Shown: positions 62,534-64,000 of the stretch, piece by piece
Layout: each line of letters begins with the position of its first letter
Position numbering within the stretch: position 1 is the stretch's first letter
Assembly (NCBI RefSeq): GCF_001724135.1
Contig: NZ_MEDS01000001.1
Coordinates: 124,001 to 188,000, forward strand
Reading direction: 5' to 3'
DNA length: 64,000 nt
Source: Comamonas sp. SCN 65-56
Lineage (GTDB): Bacteria > Pseudomonadota > Gammaproteobacteria > Burkholderiales > Burkholderiaceae_C
The notes under the pieces: generated by a model
Database searches by the model: none
What the model was told of the DNA's origin: nothing
Seen by the model: only the letters and a program-made list of their open reading frames with translations
Program-made: the position numbers and the translations under genes

Positions 62534-64000
62534 ATGAACCTCCTGGCACGCCTGCGCCGCGCGTTGAATCTGGCACCCCAGGCCTGGGCACTGGCCGCAC
62601 CCTATTTCCGCTCCGAGCGCCGCTGGATCGCTGGCGGCCTGCTGCTCGCCATCGTGGCGCTCAACCTGGCGGCGGTGTACATGCTGGTGCAGATCAACAG
62701 CTGGAACCGGCTGTTCTACGACGCCTTGCAGCAGCGCAACACCAGCGTTTTCTGGCAGCAGCTCGGCCACTTTGCCTGGCTGGCCCTGGGCTATGTGGTG
62801 ATTGCGGTGTACCGTTTCTACCTCACGCAGCGCCTCACGATCGACGGGCGGCGCTGGCTGGCGGGCAAGGCCTTCTATCGGCTGGAGCTGGTGCGCTTTC
62901 GGGACGGCGAGCAAGGCGCCGCAGCCCTGCCCGACAACCCGGATCAGCGCATCCAGGAGGATTTGAACCTGTTCACCGGCGCCAGCGTCGGCCTGTCCAT
63001 GGGCCTGCTCAACGCCGTGGTGACGCTGGCGAGCTTTGTCGGCATTCTCTGGGGCTTGAGTGCCAGCGTCGGCCTGCCGCTGCCCACCGCCTTGGGCGGG
63101 CCGCGCGCATTTCCGGGCTTCATGGTCTGGATGGCGCTGTTGTACTGCGTGGCCGGCAGCGCCATTACTTTCTGGGTCGAGCGACCGCAAATGCGTCTGA
63201 ACTACCGTCAGCAACGCCTGGAGGCCGATTTCCGCCACCGCATGGTGCGTGTGCGAGAGCACAGCGAGGCGATTGCACTCGATGGCGGCGAGGGCGTGGA
63301 GCAGCACCAGCTCGGCGGGCGCCTCACGGATGTGCTGGCCAACTACCTCAAGCTCGTCAAGGCGCAGAAAAACCTGGTGTGATTTACCAGTTTCTTTGGC
63401 CAGGCGGCCGTGGTGTTTCCTTTCATCATTGCCGCGCCGCGCTTCTTGAGTGGTGCCATTCAGCTGGGCGAACTGATGCAGATCGCCTCGGCGTTCGACC
63501 GCGTGCAGGGTTCACTGTCGTGGCTCGTGGACAACTATGCCGATCTCGCTGCCTGGCGCGCCACCACCGAACGCCTGAGCGGTTTCGAGGCCAGTCTGGC
63601 GGACCCATCCGGCGCTGTCGGCCTGCAGCCCGAACCGGCCGCAAGGCTCTCGGCGCGCGATCTCAGCGTGGCGTTGCCCGATGGCAGGCCGCTGCTCACC
63701 CGGGCGACGCTGTCGGTCACGGTCGGCCAGACGGTGCTCATCAGCGGCCCCTCCGGGGCGGGCAAATCCACGCTCTTGCGCGCGCTGGCGGGCATCTGGC
63801 CCTGGGCACAGGGCAGCGTGCACCTGCCGCGGGACGCCATGTTCATCCCGCAAAAGCCCTATTTCCCCGACGGCCCGCTGCGTGATGCGCTGGCCTACCC
63901 GGAGCGCGCCAGCCGCTACGGTGAGGCCGAGCTGCGCCGCGCCCTGTTCGAAGCCGAACTGCCGGCGCTGTGCCAGCGCCTGGACGAGGCCGGCGCCTGG
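62534..64000 (+). pseudogene. SbmA/BacA-type ABC transporter (fused permease-ATPase) with an in-frame TGA, 3' end outside the window
   Basis: The first 282 codons encode the membrane half, with segments AGGLLLAIVALNLAAVYMLV, FAWLALGYVVIAVYRFYL, and FMVWMALLYCVAGSAITFWVERP. A TGA at 63380-63382 ends the frame. The same frame resumes at once (FTSFFGQAAVVFPFIIAAPR...) and runs to the window edge with Walker A GPSGAGKST. In relatives a Trp stands between the two parts (...LTWFTSGYGQ), so TGG has become TGA. The transporter class moves peptides, vitamin B12 or fatty acids. Readthrough or a sequencing error are alternatives to a true null. Confidence 0.78.

Overview
The window is GC-rich bacterial DNA with a betaproteobacterial gene content. 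The order zapB-like/zapA/6S RNA, the tolB-pal-cpoB-tcdA-tRNA-Lys run, the ftsY/M16/rsmD/coaD block and the mltG-tmk-holB-PilZ-tatD block point to Burkholderiales, most likely Comamonadaceae. No 16S gene is present, so genus is not assigned. Nothing was searched against a database; family names rest on motifs, length and neighbourhood.

Layout. 1-1320: a scar of broken pieces (phage holin tail, truncated phage lysozyme, scraps of a UvrD-like helicase and a Sel1-like protein, a phage protein with an internal stop). 1416-5167: a c-di-GMP pair, an HD-GYP phosphodiesterase followed by a PAS-GGDEF-EAL protein. 5187-5950: 6S RNA, zapA and a zapB-like gene. 5990-14036: vitamin B12 uptake (cobalamin riboswitch, btuB, btuF, btuC, btuD), with ogt, an unknown exported protein and cobyric acid synthase.

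14046-37372 is the centrepiece: a PQQ-quinoprotein alcohol oxidation locus. It holds an ABC system (ATPase, permease, binding protein, beta-propeller), a SoxYZ-like carrier and a metallo-hydrolase, a quinoprotein alcohol dehydrogenase carrying the extra aspartate of lanthanide-dependent enzymes, two dedicated c cytochromes, a periplasmic binding protein, pqqABCDE ending in a flavocytochrome-c-like pair, an alpha/beta peptidase, an AcoR-type sigma-54 activator, and two TonB receptors, one resembling the PQQ receptor PqqU/YncD. I read sigma-54 (-24/-12) promoter matches in front of the propeller/ABC operon, the dehydrogenase, pqqA and pedF. These would tie cofactor synthesis, enzyme, electron acceptor and transporter to the one activator in the locus.

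37464-63382 is mostly housekeeping: an exported hydratase-like protein, K+ and mechanosensitive channels, an esterase, a thioesterase-GNAT fusion, ygfZ, mltG, tmk, holB, PilZ, tatD, an ankyrin protein, msbA, tolB-pal-cpoB, tcdA and tRNA-Lys. A small decayed island follows the tRNA (TumE/TumA-like toxin-antitoxin, integrase tail), then ftsY, an M16 peptidase pair, rsmD, coaD and a glutamate-synthase-like protein. The window ends in an SbmA/BacA-type ABC transporter gene interrupted by an in-frame TGA.
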